Positions 1 through 7,906 of a stretch of DNA of 64,000 bases are shown one piece after another. The first letter of the stretch is position 1. Each line of letters begins with the position of its first letter. The notes under the pieces were generated by a model, which had not been told where the DNA came from, searched no databases, and saw nothing but the letters and a program-made list of their open reading frames with translations. The stretch comes from Niabella agricola (GTDB lineage: Bacteria > Bacteroidota > Bacteroidia > Chitinophagales > Chitinophagaceae). The stretch is taken from positions 1,798,001 to 1,862,000 of the forward strand of contig NZ_JAJHIZ010000003.1 in NCBI RefSeq assembly GCF_021538615.1, given 5' to 3'. The translations under genes were made by a program, and so were the position numbers.

Positions 1-104
1 GCGATGGCAAGCCGCACGGGTTGCTGCGCCCGGATGGTCCATGCAATCAACATGGCCGGTGTAAGAAAAAGAAGCAACCGCTGTATCGTCTTTATTTTCT
101 TCAT
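1..104 (-). CDS. N-terminus of a secreted protein, possibly Gfo/Idh/MocA oxidoreductase (partial)
   Basis: An ATG at 104 opens a frame that runs off the window start; only 34 codons are visible. It begins with Met-Lys-Lys, a hydrophobic stretch of about 15 residues and Ile-Arg-Ala-Gln, a typical Bacteroidota signal peptide with cleavage near Ala-Gln. The first mature residues, QQPVRLAI, resemble the start of secreted Gfo/Idh/MocA oxidoreductases, where a Rossmann strand follows directly, but this is too short to prove. It starts 23 bp after the kdgK stop, so it is likely the next gene of the pectin operon. Any other secreted Rossmann-type protein is possible. Confidence 0.55.
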   Translation of the reverse strand, partial: MKKIKTIQRLLLFLTPAMLIAWTIRAQQPVRLAI

Positions 105-127
105 AATTGTTGCCGGCCTGCTGCTTG

Positions 128-1153
128 TTACCGCTGCACGCGTCCGCTGGCATCGCCTTTCATCAGCGTTTTTACATCGCTTAATGTGGCATGGTTCAGG
201 TCTCCGGGGATGGTATGTTTTAATGCAGAAGCGGCCACGCCAAACTCAGCAGCGTCGGCCATGCTCATACCGGTAACCAGCCCGTAGATCAGGCCGCTGG
301 CAAAACTATCGCCGCTTCCCACACGGTCCACGATGCGTACATCATATTTACGTGTGTGATAAAACTCCGTACCGTCACTCACGAGCGCGCTCCAACCGTT
401 ATCGCTGGCGCTGTAGCTTTCGCGCAAAGAGGAAGCGATATATTTAAAATTGAATTTTTCCTTCATCTGCCGGATTACATCTTTATAGCCATCCAGGTTC
501 AGTTCTCCTTTCGTAATATCGGTATCTGCGGCTTTAAAGCCCAGCGTGGTTTCCGCATCCTCCTCGTTACCGATACAAACATCTACATATTTGCAAAGCG
601 CGCTCATCACTTCCCTGGCTTTTTCCTTGCTCCATAACTTTTTACGGTAGTTCAGATCAATGCTGGTAGTGATGCCCTTTGCTTTTGCCGCTTTCAGCGC
701 AGCTTCGGTTAATGCTGCTGCTTTATCACTCAGTGCCGGGGTTATACCGGTTGTATGAAACCAATCGGCGCCGTCGAATATTTTGTCAAAATCAAACTCG
801 CTGGCCTCCACTTCGGCAATGGCCGCGCCAGCGCGATCGTATATCACCTGCGAAGCCCGCATGGAGGCTCCTGTTTCCAGGAAATAAATTCCCAGGCGGT
901 CACCACCTCTTGCTACAAAATCCGTATTCACTCCATAACGGCGCAAATGATTAATGGCCGCCTGGCCAATGGCATTATCCGGCACCTTGGATACAAAATA
1001 ACCATTCAACCCATAATTGGAAAGCGCAACTGCTACGTTGGCTTCACCGCCACCATAAGTAACATCAAAAGAATCCGCCTGAACAAAACGCTCAAAACCC
1101 GGAGTGGACAAGCGTAACATGATTTCGCCCAGTGTAACAACTTTTTTTGACAT
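128..1153 (-). CDS. kdgK: 2-keto-3-deoxygluconate kinase (PfkB family)
   Basis: Phosphorylates 2-keto-3-deoxygluconate to KDPG in the cytoplasm, the point where both uronate routes of this locus meet. The 341-residue protein is the usual PfkB size. It opens with a beta-strand and VTLGEIMLRLS, has the glycine-rich YGGGEANVA sugar-binding segment near residue 33, and ends with the PfkB signature DRVGSGDSF at about 276-284, whose final Asp is the catalytic base. Other PfkB sugar kinases look similar; the call rests on the UxaABC/KduID neighbours. The ATG at 1153 lies 12 bp after the stop of the small membrane protein. KDPG aldolase, the expected next step, is not visible. Confidence 0.9.
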   Translation of the reverse strand: MSKKVVTLGEIMLRLSTPGFERFVQADSFDVTYGGGEANVAVALSNYGLNGYFVSKVPDNAIGQAAINHLRRYGVNTDFVARGGDRLGIYFLETGASMRASQVIYDRAGAAIAEVEASEFDFDKIFDGADWFHTTGITPALSDKAAALTEAALKAAKAKGITTSIDLNYRKKLWSKEKAREVMSALCKYVDVCIGNEEDAETTLGFKAADTDITKGELNLDGYKDVIRQMKEKFNFKYIASSLRESYSASDNGWSALVSDGTEFYHTRKYDVRIVDRVGSGDSFASGLIYGLVTGMSMADAAEFGVAASALKHTIPGDLNHATLSDVKTLMKGDASGRVQR

Positions 1154-1164
1154 AATAATATGCT

Positions 1165-1569
1165 CTATTTTTTATTTGTTAGAATTAAAAGATCGATCAG
1201 ACGTACCGCCATCAAAAAAAACTGAATGCCCAATATGGCTACCATTGCAAAAGGTACGTACTTCTGCCGGTACCCCGATTTGTTGTAGGGCAGTAAGCTC
1301 GCCGGTAAACTGATCAAAAAGCCCAAAACCGGAATACCCAAGGCAAGAAACAGGAACAGGTCCCTTCTTATTCCACCGTCTCCAACCGACCGGTCATAAA
1401 GATCCGCAAATTGTTTATCCATTGTTGCAAGGGTGGTAAAATACAACAAGACGGTTAGTAAAACAGCCATCCCCAGCATGCCCCAAACAGTTACCCGCCT
1501 CAGAAAAAAAGGAACACCCGGCGGCGCTTCCGGAAACAGGTTTTCTGTTATATGTTGGTTGATGGCCAC
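1165..1569 (-). CDS. Small hydrophobic membrane protein between kduI and kdgK, function unknown
   Basis: I do not recognise this 134-residue protein. Taking the GTG at 1569, 8 bp after the kduI stop, gives a short polar N-terminus (INQHITENLFPEAPPG) followed by three probable membrane segments: one rich in Met/Leu/Val after RRVTVWG, a second around FLFLALGIPVLGFLISL, and a third at AILGIQFFLMAVRLIDLLIL. The frame stays open upstream into kduI, so a longer overlapping form is possible but would be read inside a conserved enzyme. It is far too short for an MFS uronate transporter. Its place inside a tight catabolic operon suggests a role in uronate uptake or sensing, but nothing in the sequence proves that. 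Confidence 0.6.
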   Translation of the reverse strand: MAINQHITENLFPEAPPGVPFFLRRVTVWGMLGMAVLLTVLLYFTTLATMDKQFADLYDRSVGDGGIRRDLFLFLALGIPVLGFLISLPASLLPYNKSGYRQKYVPFAMVAILGIQFFLMAVRLIDLLILTNKK

Positions 1570-1576
1570 AATACTT

Positions 1577-2407
1577 CTATAATAAGGTAGCAATTGGTGC
1601 CGGATCCATATCTGTATACTGTTTGTTTTCGCCAGCCATGCCCCAGATGAACCCGTAGTTGGAAGTACCGCAGCCAAAGTGCATGCTCCAGGGCGGAGAA
1701 ATCACCGCTTCCTGGTTCTTCATGATGATGTGACGAGTTTGCTGCGGCTGGCCCATCATATGAAACAGGCGCTGTTCTTCCGGCAGGTCGAAATAAAAAT
1801 AGATTTCAGTTCTGCGGGTATGTGTATGCGGAGGAACGGAGTTCCACACACTGCCTGTTTCCAGTACTGTAAGCCCCATTACCAGCTGGCAGCTCTGGAT
1901 CCCTTCTTCATGAATGTATTTATAAATGGTCCGTTTATTGGAAGTAGTAATATCCCCCATTGAAACAGGTGCTGCCTGCTCCTTGGTGTACTTGATAGTG
2001 GGATAGTTGTGATGTGCCGGTGCTGATAAAATATAAAACGCCGCAGGTTCTTTTTTCCCGTTGCTGCTAAAGCTTATCTTTTTGGACCCGCGGCCGATAT
2101 ACAGGCAGTCCAGTTTATCCAGCGCAAACTTCTGACCATCTACGGTAATCGTGCCTTTTCCTCCTACGTTGATAATCCCCATTTCCCGGCGTTGCAGGAA
2201 AAATTCTGATTTTAGTTCTTCTTCATTTTTCAGTGCTACAGCTTTTGCTACGGGCTTTACACCTCCAACGATCAGGCGATCATAGAAGCTGTAAACCAGG
2301 GTCAACTTGTCGGTCTTCATCAGCTCTTCAACAAGAAAGCTTTCCCGCAACTGCTCGGAGGTCATTCCCTTTGTTTCCTGCGGGCTGTGTTCGTATCTTA
2401 TTTCCAT
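1577..2407 (-). CDS. kduI: 5-keto-4-deoxyuronate isomerase
   Basis: Cytoplasmic cupin enzyme that isomerises 5-keto-4-deoxyuronate, formed from unsaturated galacturonate, to 2,5-diketo-3-deoxygluconate. At 276 residues it matches the family length. The metal site is visible as PPHTHTRRTE, giving His194, His196 and Glu201, with the fourth ligand in SMHFG (His243); the spacing matches the known zinc ligands of the E. coli enzyme. The N-terminus (RYEHSPQETKGM) is also typical. The product is the substrate of KduD, encoded just upstream in the operon. A 7-bp periodic spacer fills the gap between the two genes. Confidence 0.96.
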   Translation of the reverse strand: MEIRYEHSPQETKGMTSEQLRESFLVEELMKTDKLTLVYSFYDRLIVGGVKPVAKAVALKNEEELKSEFFLQRREMGIINVGGKGTITVDGQKFALDKLDCLYIGRGSKKISFSSNGKKEPAAFYILSAPAHHNYPTIKYTKEQAAPVSMGDITTSNKRTIYKYIHEEGIQSCQLVMGLTVLETGSVWNSVPPHTHTRRTEIYFYFDLPEEQRLFHMMGQPQQTRHIIMKNQEAVISPPWSMHFGCGTSNYGFIWGMAGENKQYTDMDPAPIATLL

Positions 2408-2412
2408 TTTCG

Positions 2413-2447
2413 AATTTCTTATTTATTATTTCTAATTTCTGATTTTA
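2413..2447. repeat. Heptanucleotide-periodic spacer between kduD and kduI
   Basis: Five consecutive 7-bp units, consensus NATTTCT on the plus strand, fill the space exactly up to the kduD stop codon at 2448. Units differ by one to three bases but keep the 7-bp register without slippage. It lies inside an operon, so it is transcribed. Confidence 0.7.
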
Positions 2448-3200
2448 TCACCGGCCCATCCAGCCACCATCAACGGTTAATAGAGTGCCATGCACATAGC
2501 TGCCCGCCTCGGAAGCAAGGAAAACGGCAGGACCTGCAAAATCTTCCGGTGTACCCCAGCGGCCTGCCGGGATCCGGTCCAGGATCGATTTGCTGCGCTC
2601 CGCATCTTCCCGCAATGCCTGCGTATTGTCGGTTGCAATGTAGCCTGGGGCAATACCATTTACATTCACCCCTTTAGACGCCCACTCGTTTGCCAGCGCT
2701 TTTACCAGGCTGCTCAGCGCACCCTTGCTGGCCGCATAACCCGGCACGTTGATGCCGCCCTGGAAGCTCAGCAGCGAACAGGTAAAAATAATTTTTCCTG
2801 CTCCTTTTTCAATCATATGCTTGCCAAACTCACGCGCCAATATAAAGGGGGTATCCAGGTTTATAGAAAGCACATTATCCCAGTATTCGTCCGGATGCTC
2901 TGCAGCCGGTTTGCGCATAATGGTTCCTGCGTTATTTACCAGGATATCGATACGCTCATTTTCGTCCAACACTTCCTTTACAAATGCATATACACTATTC
3001 CGGTCTGCTGCATCCAGTTTATAGTGCTTAAAATTGCGCCCCAGTTTCTTTACCTCCGTTTCCACTTCGGACCCCGCTTCCACAGAACGCGCAGCTACAA
3101 TGATATCGGCTCCGGCCTTTGCCAGTCCGATGGCCATTCCTTTGCCGATTCCCTTGTTGCCTCCTGTGATCAGGGCCGTTTTACCTGACAGATCAAACAT
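2448..3200 (-). CDS. kduD: 2-deoxy-D-gluconate 3-dehydrogenase (SDR family)
   Basis: Reduces 2,5-diketo-3-deoxygluconate to 2-keto-3-deoxygluconate with NAD(P)H in the cytoplasm. The 250-residue protein is a classical short-chain dehydrogenase: cofactor motif TGGNKGIG at 12-19, NNAG at 89-92, and the catalytic Ser142, Tyr155 and Lys159 (YAASK). The C-terminal DGGWMGR ending is usual for KduD. The SDR fold alone would not fix the substrate; pairing with kduI does. The upstream gap to uxaC is a 7-bp periodic spacer, unlike the tight junctions among the uxa genes. Confidence 0.94.
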   Translation of the reverse strand: MFDLSGKTALITGGNKGIGKGMAIGLAKAGADIIVAARSVEAGSEVETEVKKLGRNFKHYKLDAADRNSVYAFVKEVLDENERIDILVNNAGTIMRKPAAEHPDEYWDNVLSINLDTPFILAREFGKHMIEKGAGKIIFTCSLLSFQGGINVPGYAASKGALSSLVKALANEWASKGVNVNGIAPGYIATDNTQALREDAERSKSILDRIPAGRWGTPEDFAGPAVFLASEAGSYVHGTLLTVDGGWMGR

Positions 3201-3204
3201 GTTG

Positions 3205-3260
3205 AAATTTATTGTTTATTATTTATCATTTATTGGTTTTGACCATTCACCATTCACTAC
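3205..3260. repeat. Heptanucleotide-periodic spacer between uxaC and kduD
   Basis: Eight successive 7-bp units in one register. The first four follow TTATTTA, and the last three follow TCACCAT. The block covers nearly all of the 56-bp gap and touches the end of uxaC, whose stop is at 3257. Confidence 0.65.
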
Positions 3261-4666
3261 TTCGCTCCAAATCCAAAATACGTATTCGCGTTATTGAAAC
3301 AGATATCCTGTATGAGCGTTCCTACCCAGTTGATATCGGCGGGAAGTTCGCCATTTTCGATATCGTTTCCAAACAAATTGCAGAGTATTCTGCGGAAGTA
3401 TTCGTGCCTGGGAAATGAAAGAAAACTCCGGGAATCCGTTAACATTCCCACAAAGCGGCTGATCAGTCCCATATTGGAAAGGGTGTTCATCTGGTTGATC
3501 ATTCCCTCCTTCTGATCCAGGAACCACCAGCCGGAGCCCCACTGTACTTTTCCAATTACCGAACCGTCATTGAAATTTCCGGTCATCGTGGCAAACAGTT
3601 CATTATCGGCCGGATTGAGATTGTACAGGATGGTTTTGGCCAGCCGGTCGTTCTTGTCGAGCCCGTTGAGGAATTTGGAAAGCGCTCTTCCCTGGGAGAA
3701 GTCGCCGATGGAATCCCAGCCGGTATCAGGACCTAATTGTTGAAGCAGGCGGGCATTGTTGTTCCGCAGTGCGCCCAAATGGTATTGCTGTACCCATGCT
3801 TTTTCATGATCCCATTCTGCAAACCAAACCAGCATCGCCGAGCGGAATTGCTCCTGCTCTTCTGCTGAAAGATGCTTACCCGCCCGGATCTTATCAAATG
3901 CAGCGCTGACGCCTGCCTCTGTATAATCGGCGGCATGAATATGCTCCAGCCCGTGGTCCGACACGGTGCACCCCATTTCTGCAAAGAAATCGTGCCGGCT
4001 TTTCAATGCCTGCAAGTAGGTATCCAGATTCCTTACCTCTATAGCGGAAACCGCTTCCAGTTTTGTTACGTATGCAGCAAAGGTTTCCGGGCTGGAAACA
4101 TTCATGGCGTTATCGGGCCGGAAGGCCGGATATACCGGTATTTCGAAACCATCAGTCTTTATTTGCCGGTGAAATTCCAGTGAATCTACCGGGTCGTCCG
4201 TAGTACAAACCACTTTCACATTCATTTTCCGAAGCAGGTTCTTTACGCTGTATGCGCTGCTGCTGATCCTGGCAGAAGCCGCATCATAAATGCCTTTACC
4301 GCTGCTGGCATCCAGGGTTTCATGAATATCAAAGTACCGTTGCAGTTCCAGGTGCGTCCAGTGATACAGCGGGTTACGCAGCGCATAGGGGACGGTTTCC
4401 GCCCATTTCAGAAACTTCTCCTCATCGGTGGCAGATCCGGTAATGTAGTGCTCCTTTACCCCATTGGTACGCATAGCCCGCCATTTGTAATGATCGCCGT
4501 AGAGCCAGGCCTGGGTGATGTTTTGAAACTGGTGATCTTCCGCTATTTGCTGGGGTGGTAGATGACAATGATAGTCTATGATCGGCATCTGCTTTGCATA
4601 CTCGTGATACAAGCGTTCCGCCGTTTGGGTTTCCAGTAAAAAATTATCGTCTAAAAACTGTTTCAC
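3257..4666 (-). CDS. uxaC: Uronate isomerase (glucuronate/galacturonate isomerase)
   Basis: Isomerises D-galacturonate to D-tagaturonate (and glucuronate to fructuronate), the first step of the saturated-uronate branch. The 469-residue protein has the family N-terminus (QFLDDNFLLE) and the amidohydrolase motif DYHCHLPP near residue 31, where HxH is the metal-binding pair. TTDDPVDSLEFH near 155 and the C-terminal LTDSRSFLSFPRHEYFRR are also family hallmarks. The start is a GTG at 4666: an in-frame TAA lies directly upstream and the family N-terminus begins right there, so a non-ATG start is well supported. It is followed in the pathway by UxaB and UxaA, encoded immediately upstream. Confidence 0.96.
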   Translation of the reverse strand: MKQFLDDNFLLETQTAERLYHEYAKQMPIIDYHCHLPPQQIAEDHQFQNITQAWLYGDHYKWRAMRTNGVKEHYITGSATDEEKFLKWAETVPYALRNPLYHWTHLELQRYFDIHETLDASSGKGIYDAASARISSSAYSVKNLLRKMNVKVVCTTDDPVDSLEFHRQIKTDGFEIPVYPAFRPDNAMNVSSPETFAAYVTKLEAVSAIEVRNLDTYLQALKSRHDFFAEMGCTVSDHGLEHIHAADYTEAGVSAAFDKIRAGKHLSAEEQEQFRSAMLVWFAEWDHEKAWVQQYHLGALRNNNARLLQQLGPDTGWDSIGDFSQGRALSKFLNGLDKNDRLAKTILYNLNPADNELFATMTGNFNDGSVIGKVQWGSGWWFLDQKEGMINQMNTLSNMGLISRFVGMLTDSRSFLSFPRHEYFRRILCNLFGNDIENGELPADINWVGTLIQDICFNNANTYFGFGAK

Positions 4667-4680
4667 TTATTTGATGGATT

Positions 4681-4722
4681 ATTCGTTATTCATTTGCTGT
4701 CTGCAGCTTGTTGTCTGCTTGC
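4681..4722. repeat. Heptanucleotide-periodic spacer between uxaA and uxaC
   Basis: Six 7-bp units in one register: two of the type ATTCRTT followed by four of the type TGYTGTC. It occupies most of the 62-bp gap between the uxaA stop (4729) and the GTG start of uxaC (4666). Confidence 0.6.
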
Positions 4723-4728
4723 CCTGTA

Positions 4729-6378
4729 TTATAGGGAAACGCCTCTTTTCCAGGGAATAAAATCATCCTGGTTCAGCAATACCGCCTTAGGTATCACTTC
4801 ACCGCTTGCAGCTTTGATGCAATACTCCAGGATCTCTTCTCCCATTTGTTCAATTGTTTTTTCCCCGTCGATGATACCTCCGGTGTTGATATCGATAATA
4901 TCCCCCATCCGGTTGGCCAGTGAGGTGTTGGTAGCAATTTTAATCGTTGGACAAACCGGGTTGCCGGTTGGCGTACCCAGCCCTGTGGTAAACAGGATCA
5001 ACGTGGCGCCGGAAGCGGCTTTACCGGTGGTTGCCTCCACATCATTCCCCGGTGTGCATACCAGGCTTAGCCCTGGTTTGGTAGCCGGCTCGGTATAATC
5101 CAGCACATCCACTACCGGGGAAGTACCGCCTTTTTTTGCAGCGCCCGTGCTCTTGATCGCATCGGTGATCAACCCGTCTTTTATATTACCTGGGGAGGGG
5201 TTCATAAAAAACCCGGAGCCCACGCTGAGCGCCTGGTCATTGTAACTAGTCATCAGGTGAATGAACTTCCGCGCAGCGGCTTCTTCAATGGTTCGGTCGA
5301 TCAGCTGTTGCTCGGCACCACATAATTCGGGGAACTCGGCCAGCAGGATCTTTGCTCCCAATGCCGCCAGCAGGTCGCTGGTATAGCCCACTGCGGGGTT
5401 GGCACTAATGCCGCTGAAACCATCGCTGCCGCCGCATTTTACACCAACGGTCAATGCAGTTAAAGGCGCCGGACTGCGCTCTATTTTATTGGCCTCAATC
5501 AACCCTTCGAATGTTTTGCGGATGGCGTCGGCCACCAGCTGTTCCTCGCTCTGCGATTGCTGCTGTTCAAATACAAGGATGGGTTTATCAAAGGCAGGGT
5601 TTCTTAATTTAATATCTTCCAGCAACTGTTTGGTCTGCAGGTTCTGACATCCCAGGCTCAGGATGGTGATACCCGCCACGTTGGGATGATCGGCATAAGC
5701 GGCCAGCAGTTTACTAAGCGTGCCGGCATCCTGCCGGGTGCCGCCGCAGCCACCCTGATGATTTAGAAACTTAATGCCATCCACGTTTTTAAACAGACGG
5801 TCGCTTTTCTGGTTGGCTCCGCCAGGAACGGCATTCAACATAATGCCGGAAAGATCTTCCTGGTTTTTAAATGCCTCTACCAGATGATGCGCATATTTTT
5901 TGTACTTATCGGTAACCGCATATCCCAGCTCATTATGCAGCGCCTCGCGGATCACATCCAGGTTACGGTTTTCACAAAATACTGTGGGCATAAATAACCA
6001 GTAATTGGCTGTTCCCACCCGGCCATCGCTGCGGTGATACCCGTTAAAAGTCCGGCCTTTAAATTTCGAAACATCCGGAGCGGTCCAGTGATACTGATAC
6101 GGGCGGTATTCGAAGGGATCGGCTGCATGTTTGGTATTGGTGGTGGTCATCAGTCCTCCCCTGGGAATGAACTCCTGTGCCTTACCTACCAAAACGCCGT
6201 ACATGATAATCTCATCACCCGCCTGAAGGTCCTGTGTAAAAAATTTATGTTTTGCACCGATGTCATTTTGCAATTCGTATTCGGCTCCTCCGTAGCTGAT
6301 GATCTGTCCCTTCTTTAAATCCTTTAACGCCACGATTACGTTGTCCTTGGGATGAACTTTTAAAACGATTTCCGCCAT
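4729..6378 (-). CDS. uxaA: Altronate dehydratase
   Basis: Dehydrates D-altronate to 2-keto-3-deoxygluconate, the last step of the galacturonate branch. The 549-residue protein has the full architecture: an N-terminal SAF domain (about 1-90, starting VLKVHPKDNVIVALKDL) and the large UxaA/GarD catalytic region with NHQGGCGGTRQDAG near 207-220, CGGSDGFSGISANPAVG near 314-330, and a C-terminal TGLGTPTGNPVCPTIK. These Cys-containing segments belong to the metal-dependent dehydratase family. The ATG at 6378 lies 2 bp after the uxaB stop, indicating translational coupling. Altronate is more likely than galactarate because of UxaB and UxaC. Confidence 0.96.
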   Translation of the reverse strand: MAEIVLKVHPKDNVIVALKDLKKGQIISYGGAEYELQNDIGAKHKFFTQDLQAGDEIIMYGVLVGKAQEFIPRGGLMTTTNTKHAADPFEYRPYQYHWTAPDVSKFKGRTFNGYHRSDGRVGTANYWLFMPTVFCENRNLDVIREALHNELGYAVTDKYKKYAHHLVEAFKNQEDLSGIMLNAVPGGANQKSDRLFKNVDGIKFLNHQGGCGGTRQDAGTLSKLLAAYADHPNVAGITILSLGCQNLQTKQLLEDIKLRNPAFDKPILVFEQQQSQSEEQLVADAIRKTFEGLIEANKIERSPAPLTALTVGVKCGGSDGFSGISANPAVGYTSDLLAALGAKILLAEFPELCGAEQQLIDRTIEEAAARKFIHLMTSYNDQALSVGSGFFMNPSPGNIKDGLITDAIKSTGAAKKGGTSPVVDVLDYTEPATKPGLSLVCTPGNDVEATTGKAASGATLILFTTGLGTPTGNPVCPTIKIATNTSLANRMGDIIDINTGGIIDGEKTIEQMGEEILEYCIKAASGEVIPKAVLLNQDDFIPWKRGVSL

Positions 6379-6380
6379 TT

Positions 6381-7898
6381 TTATTCCTTTATGATATTTA
6401 GCAAAGCAGCTTTGGCGCTGCTTTGTGTTAAAAATTGCAATTGTTGGGTTACAGCCGCTGCAAAGCCCGGAACCTGGTTCAGGTCTTCATTCCACAATCC
6501 CATATCTGCCAGCACGGCTGTTACTACGGCTGCCGGGTTTGCCGCAGCTTTCCATTTTTGCGAAAGCACCGCGGCCTTGTCATCATTGATCATATACGCT
6601 TTTCCATTGGCCGACCCCATGTATCCCGCGCCTTCCTGGTCCGATTTCATAAAAAGCAGGTATGCCGCAAAGCCCAGGGCCATTGCAGATGAAGCGCCGC
6701 CTTCCCCGCTCCCATAATACTTCTTTATTAACGGCACATTCCGCATCAGCATCTTCGACGTATACGCAAAGCTAATACTTAGCCATTTATGATCTAAGAA
6801 CGGATTCTTAAACCGCTCAATCACCGCATCGGCAAATTTACAGGCTTCTTCATAGGAAATGTTAGTTCCCGCCACCGCCCGTGCCAACTCGGTCTTTGAA
6901 AGCTTAGTAACAAAAGCATCAAAATCTGTATCGGCCATGGCAGCTTTCACGGTTTCAAACCCGCACAGGTATGCCAGGGCGCAAGACAGGGTATGTGTCC
7001 CGTTGAGCAGGCGCAGTTTGAGCTCCCTGAATTTCTCAATATCGGGCGCAATTACAACGCCGGGATCTGTTTTTGCGAAGGACAACACTTCGGCCACGCG
7101 GGGATCTGGGGCCTCGATGGCCCAGAGACGGAACACTTCACTCATGATCATCAGCTCATCTGTGTACCCTAGCTGCTGCTGCGTTTGCTCCAGGTCTGCT
7201 CCCGCCAGTTTACCGGGTACAATACGATCAACCAGGGAACTGCAAAAATGGTTGGCGTCATTCAACCAGCTGATAAACGCTGCTTCGAGCTCGTTTTGTG
7301 CAGCCAGTTTCAGTACAATGTCTTTCAGCTGCCGTCCGTTATCGATGATCAACTCAGTAGGAATGATCACCAAACCGCTTTTCTTAGTCCCGTTGAACGC
7401 CTTAAAGCGTTCATAGAGCACCGCCAGCAATTTACCGGGGAAGGAGGCGGGAGGCTGGTCCGTAATTTTATCCTCGCTCATTACAATGCCCATTTCGGTT
7501 GTATTGGATATGATCACCTCCAGCTGCGGGCTTTGTGCTACCTCAAGGATCTGCTGCCATTGGTTTTTGGCAGACAGCACCCTGCTGATGGCACTGTTTA
7601 CAATATACTCGTTCACCTGTCTTCCATCTTCCAGCCCTCTTACGCAAATTGTGTATAACCCATTCTGTGCTTCAAAAGCGTCAGCACCGCTGGCATCCGT
7701 CGACTTTACCACCACTACGCGGCCGTTAAAGATCTGCTGTTTATTTGCCTTATCGATAAAATAATCGGGCAATCCTCTCAATAACACACCGGTTCCGAAC
7801 TGTAATACTTTTTCCGGAAGCTCCAGCTGGGCAGCCGAAGGAACGGACCGTACCAGGTCTTTTTTCAGGGATGCTATTATTGCTTTAGATAACTGCAT
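6381..7898 (-). CDS. uxaB: Tagaturonate reductase (altronate oxidoreductase)
   Basis: NAD(H)-dependent reduction of tagaturonate to altronate in the cytoplasm. The 505-residue protein is a member of the mannitol dehydrogenase/UxaB family: an N-terminal Rossmann domain with LQFGTGVLLRGLPDYFIDKAN near 30-50 and the central signature KLRLLNGTHTLSCALAYLCG near 298-317, whose Lys and Asn are active-site residues in this family. Fructuronate reductase (UxuB) is related, but the length, motif and pairing with UxaA favour UxaB. It sits 8 bp downstream of the GH105 gene, so secreted depolymerases and cytoplasmic enzymes share one transcript. Confidence 0.94.
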   Translation of the reverse strand: MQLSKAIIASLKKDLVRSVPSAAQLELPEKVLQFGTGVLLRGLPDYFIDKANKQQIFNGRVVVVKSTDASGADAFEAQNGLYTICVRGLEDGRQVNEYIVNSAISRVLSAKNQWQQILEVAQSPQLEVIISNTTEMGIVMSEDKITDQPPASFPGKLLAVLYERFKAFNGTKKSGLVIIPTELIIDNGRQLKDIVLKLAAQNELEAAFISWLNDANHFCSSLVDRIVPGKLAGADLEQTQQQLGYTDELMIMSEVFRLWAIEAPDPRVAEVLSFAKTDPGVVIAPDIEKFRELKLRLLNGTHTLSCALAYLCGFETVKAAMADTDFDAFVTKLSKTELARAVAGTNISYEEACKFADAVIERFKNPFLDHKWLSISFAYTSKMLMRNVPLIKKYYGSGEGGASSAMALGFAAYLLFMKSDQEGAGYMGSANGKAYMINDDKAAVLSQKWKAAANPAAVVTAVLADMGLWNEDLNQVPGFAAAVTQQLQFLTQSSAKAALLNIIKE

Positions 7899-7906
7899 TT
7901 ATATTT

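Noticed and set aside
2490..3188. A 232-codon plus-strand frame opposite kduD
   Set aside because: Antisense to a well-conserved SDR enzyme; its product has no recognisable domain.
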